Of a DNA stretch of 64,000 nucleotides, positions 61,532-64,000 are shown in pieces. The stretch's first letter is position 1; the number at the start of each line of letters is the position of its first letter. Source of the stretch: Paenibacillus sp. Root52 (lineage in GTDB: Bacteria; Bacillota; Bacilli; Paenibacillales; Paenibacillaceae). The stretch spans positions 79,168 through 143,167 of the forward strand of contig NZ_LMFO01000032.1 of the NCBI RefSeq assembly GCF_001426865.1, in the 5' to 3' direction. The notes under the pieces are model-generated. The model did not search any database and had not been told where the DNA came from. It was given only the letters and a program-made list of their open reading frames with translations. The translations under genes and the position numbers were made by a program.

Positions 61532-61805
61532 GGTCATTCCCCTTTCAGTTCGTTGTTGGCACGCCCTTGCGTACACCGTATATTATGTGCCTTGGGTGTT
61601 GGCTGATTGGGCCTTTGCCCTGTATTCCTGAGGAAATAACCATTTTGGGCGGTGTATGCTAAGAAGATAACCGATAATATTGAGTAAAAGCGGTAGGGAC
61701 GGTAGGGGATCTAAAGGTTCGATCTGCTATCAATCTTTACACAGATAACATGCCAAATAACCCTCTAAATGATGAATACATCACCAAGAGGGGTGGCTTG
61801 TAGGA
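61532..61805. other. Intergenic, upstream of the YjcZ-type gene
   Basis: No open frame with a ribosome site. It presumably contains the sporulation promoter of the tiny gene; I could not fix one by eye. Confidence 0.4.
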
Positions 61806-61832
61806 AGGTTAGGTTCATCATGAACCTAACCT
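61806..61832. terminator. Perfect hairpin after the aminotransferase gene
   Basis: 12-bp perfect stem AGGTTAGGTTCA / TGAACCTAACCT with a TCA loop. It lies 34 bp after the minus-strand aminotransferase stop. The minus-strand exit (TCCTACAAG) is T-poor, so it may act as an mRNA 3' end stabiliser rather than a classic terminator. Confidence 0.55.
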
Positions 61833-61866
61833 ATTTATATTAGTCACATCACAATAACATACTAAG

Positions 61867-63165
61867 TTAAGTGGCTTGTAATTCCTGAACTCCACGGTAA
61901 ATGGTATCGAAGAGATCTTCCAAGTTGGATTCTTCAATACAGGAGAACGCGATTCGCAGATCAGTCTCACCCAGCGCAATTGTTCCGACGCCGTATTGTT
62001 GTAACAAATGGGTACGGAGTGCCTCAGCGCTGACTTCTTTCAGCTTCAGACACATGAAGTAACCGGAGTTGAACGGATAATACTCCCATACATCTCCATA
62101 CTTGCCGCTATCAAGAAGAGCCTTCACCTTGTTGGCACGGCCTTTCATAATCTCAAACTTCTCCTGCTTCTGAGCTTCGAACTCTGGTGCTTTCAATGCA
62201 TCGAGTACAAATGTCTGAGAAGGGTGCGGCCCACTGGAGATGGTCGCTCGGATAATACCGAGAGTCTTTTGTTCCATGGCATGCAGCACAGCAGCATCTT
62301 CGTGGGCATACGTGATGAAGCCTACGCGGAAGCCCCATACGAATTCCTCTTTTGTTGCGCCATCGATTTTGATAGTCAGCACGCGAGGGTGGATGCCTGC
62401 CAGTTTGCCAAACAAGGACTCGTGAATCGAATTTTCAAAGAAAAGTCCGAAATAAGCATCATCTGTTACAACGACTACATTGACACCTGCTTCAGCTGCT
62501 TGATGAATCGTATTCACAATCGCATCTGCTTCTTCTGGACCTGGCGTGTAACCTGTTGGATTGTTCGGGAAGTTGAGTAATACGATTGCTTTGCCCTTGT
62601 CTTTCTGAGCAAGCAACGCTTCGAGCAACCCCGCACTGTTGAAGTTTAACTGATCATCAAACAGTGGATAATGAACCAACTGAGCATGACGGCGAATTCC
62701 GAAAGTCAGCTCATAATTTTCCCAGTTTTTATCTGGATATATAACAGCGTCGCCTTCATCTGCGAACAAATCGGCTACAATACTGAGTCCATGAGTTAAT
62801 GCATTCGTTACAATTGGGTTGCCGAAAGACTTACCTGCCAATGAAGGGGTCTCTTTCAACATCTTTTCTTTCCAAACACTCCGCAATTCAGGCTTGCCTG
62901 CAGGAGGAGCATATGGGTATAGGTCCTTTGGTTGGAATGCGGACAGCTTCTCCTGAATCACCGGTAGATGCATAGGCACTCCGCCTTCTAGGGCGATACC
63001 AATCGTGGCATTATAGGTTTTGGCCAGACTTGCTGCTTCAGCAGACTGACTCAAGATACCTTCTTTCGGGAAATAAATTTCTTTGCCGAGCTGCGACAGC
63101 ATCGAGTAGACGTGACTGCTGCCTGCCTGAATACTTTCGTTCAACTGTTCAGCCAGTGGATTCAT
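61867..63165 (-). CDS. PLP-dependent aminotransferase, class I/II
   Basis: 432-residue fold-type I PLP enzyme. Segments seen are NPIVTNALTHGLSIVADLF (phosphate-binding turn region), VLLNFPNNPTGYTPGPEE, VVTDDAYFGLF, the lysine that binds PLP in the IDGATKEEFVWGFRVGF stretch and the C-terminal arginine in DLRIAFSC. The substrate amino acid is not evident; the family includes aspartate, tyrosine and branched-chain transaminases. The ATG at 63165 follows GGAAGG; an ATG at 63174 sits against the site. A promoter lies at 63207-63235. Confidence 0.88.
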   Translation of the reverse strand: MNPLAEQLNESIQAGSSHVYSMLSQLGKEIYFPKEGILSQSAEAASLAKTYNATIGIALEGGVPMHLPVIQEKLSAFQPKDLYPYAPPAGKPELRSVWKEKMLKETPSLAGKSFGNPIVTNALTHGLSIVADLFADEGDAVIYPDKNWENYELTFGIRRHAQLVHYPLFDDQLNFNSAGLLEALLAQKDKGKAIVLLNFPNNPTGYTPGPEEADAIVNTIHQAAEAGVNVVVVTDDAYFGLFFENSIHESLFGKLAGIHPRVLTIKIDGATKEEFVWGFRVGFITYAHEDAAVLHAMEQKTLGIIRATISSGPHPSQTFVLDALKAPEFEAQKQEKFEIMKGRANKVKALLDSGKYGDVWEYYPFNSGYFMCLKLKEVSAEALRTHLLQQYGVGTIALGETDLRIAFSCIEESNLEDLFDTIYRGVQELQAT

Positions 63166-63206
63166 TCTTTTCATCCTTCCAAGTCTTTGGGATTCAACTG
63201 CCTAAC

Positions 63207-63235
63207 ATTATAACACCTTGACATCCCCCCGTCAC
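63207..63235 (-). promoter_or_regulatory. SigA-type promoter for the aminotransferase gene
   Basis: Minus strand GTGACG and TATAAT with a 17-bp spacer, 42 bp before the start codon. Confidence 0.55.
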
Positions 63236-63301
63236 GGAAATTACGCATAATGACAGTTATAACACTTTACCGCGTTGTTGTGGTTTGAAAATAGGGGTTT
63301 A

Positions 63302-63916
63302 TTACTGATGAAAAGGGCAGTATTTTCGCATCATTTCAGCGGTCTCTGTATCCCTTCCTTCGTTTCGAGCTTTCAGTTTACTACTGAGATCCTCGAACTC
63401 TTCAGACGAGAGATTTTGACCGAATTTGAACTTGGCGGTTAGTCGCTCTGGCGTAATTTGCACAACGGCTACAGCTTTCAGCTGCCCAGTGTAACGTGAG
63501 TCCGCTGCATCGATAGGGACATAGCCACCTTGTGGTTGGAGCTTCTCCATAAATCGTTGTAGAACCCTACCTTTTATCTCTAAGTCTTTTACCGGCTCTG
63601 CTTGACCAAACGCCATGACGCTCTTGAAAAAGGAGGTTGCCGGACAAGCCAGCTCTGGATCAGTAAAATAGGAAGGAATCAGCGAAAACTCCTCGGCAAC
63701 TGTAAAACTAACCGAAGTATTCTGCTTAATCTGTTTCATTTTCTCTCCAGCAAGGCTGCCATGAAAATAAAAACAGCCGTCCATATAAACAAAATTCAGT
63801 GGCGTCACTCGAGGCTGTCCATCCGGGCTGATTGTTCCCAGAAAACCAAAGGAGCATTGGTCTAGAAAGGTAATGATCTCTTGTTCTTCTTCTACTGTAA
63901 ATTCTTTTCGTCTCAT
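63302..63916 (-). CDS. Pyridoxamine 5'-phosphate oxidase-family flavin-binding protein
   Basis: 204 residues with the split-barrel FMN fold: FGFLGTISPDGQPRVTPLNF and CFYFHGSLAGEKMKQIKQN are the typical first strands, then VSFTVAEEF. The C-terminal PERLTAKFKFGQNLS recalls the FMN-binding negative transcriptional regulator/PPOX group. It is probably a flavin or F420-like reductase of unknown substrate rather than true PdxH. The ATG follows GGGGGA. Confidence 0.82.
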   Translation of the reverse strand: MRRKEFTVEEEQEIITFLDQCSFGFLGTISPDGQPRVTPLNFVYMDGCFYFHGSLAGEKMKQIKQNTSVSFTVAEEFSLIPSYFTDPELACPATSFFKSVMAFGQAEPVKDLEIKGRVLQRFMEKLQPQGGYVPIDAADSRYTGQLKAVAVVQITPERLTAKFKFGQNLSSEEFEDLSSKLKARNEGRDTETAEMMRKYCPFHQ

Positions 63917-64000
63917 CGTTGTTCCCCCTGAATTGGTTTTTTAATCGAAAAGGTTGCTTTATCCTAACAATAGAGCGTACATTGACATATAAATAGATCC
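63917..64000. other. Right edge, no feature seen
   Basis: Upstream region of the PPOX-family gene; too short for a call. Confidence 0.4.

Noticed and set aside
1..64000. CRISPR arrays, rRNA and tRNA genes
   Set aside because: Looked for regularly spaced repeats and tRNA-like cloverleaf sequences by eye and found none; a covariance search would be decisive.

Overview
The window looks like chromosomal DNA of a Gram-positive, spore-forming, plant- or soil-associated bacterium, most likely a Paenibacillus. Indicators are the Firmicutes-type helicase loading genes dnaB and dnaI, the sporulation checkpoint gene sda, a YjcZ-type tiny sporulation protein, HemQ, the yumC/yuiB neighbourhood, YesM/YesN-type two-component regulation and an abundance of glycoside hydrolases. 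This is inferred from gene content; no rRNA or tRNA gene was seen.

Layout. 1-325 is the start of a secreted GH53 galactanase. 0.7-5.1 kb holds polyphosphate genes: ppk behind a clear three-repeat Pho box, and a convergent, overlapping ppx with a small membrane protein. 5.2-7.1 kb has a MITE-like repeat, a short ATP-grasp protein, sda behind a cluster of six DnaA-box-like 9-mers, and a zinc-ribbon protein. 7.1-11.5 kb is redox and heme: yumC-type ferredoxin/flavodoxin reductase, NDH-2, hemQ and yuiB. dnaB (11.9-13.5 kb) and dnaI (37.0-37.9 kb) are normally adjacent, but here 23 kb separates them.

That 23 kb (13.6-36.7 kb) is a coherent N-glycan utilisation locus. It has a secreted GH85 endo-beta-N-acetylglucosaminidase, a YesM/YesN sensor and AraC-type regulator, a lipoprotein sugar-binding protein with two permeases (no ATPase), and then cytoplasmic GH3, GH38, GH125, a 1057-residue clan GH-A hydrolase and a second GH38. 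The proposed flow is as follows. GH85 releases oligomannose-GlcNAc outside the cell and the ABC importer takes it up. GH38 and GH125 strip alpha-mannose, and the GH-A enzyme is a candidate for the core beta-mannosidase. Several cre-like sites and a promoter/cre overlap suggest CcpA control.

38-64 kb is mostly housekeeping: trxA, uvrC (with an unusual acidic insertion), a CPBP protease, ktrBA potassium transport, LysR plus sdhCAB, two metallophosphoesterases, GNAT, HisJ-type phosphatase with LysR, VOC protein, CheX, SDR, DEAD-box helicase, ecsAB, YjcZ, an aminotransferase and a PPOX-family protein. Two dispersed intergenic repeat families occur: a 204-bp MITE-like element (two full copies in opposite orientation plus shrunken derivatives), and a ~130-bp long-hairpin element found twice, each time inside an operon.
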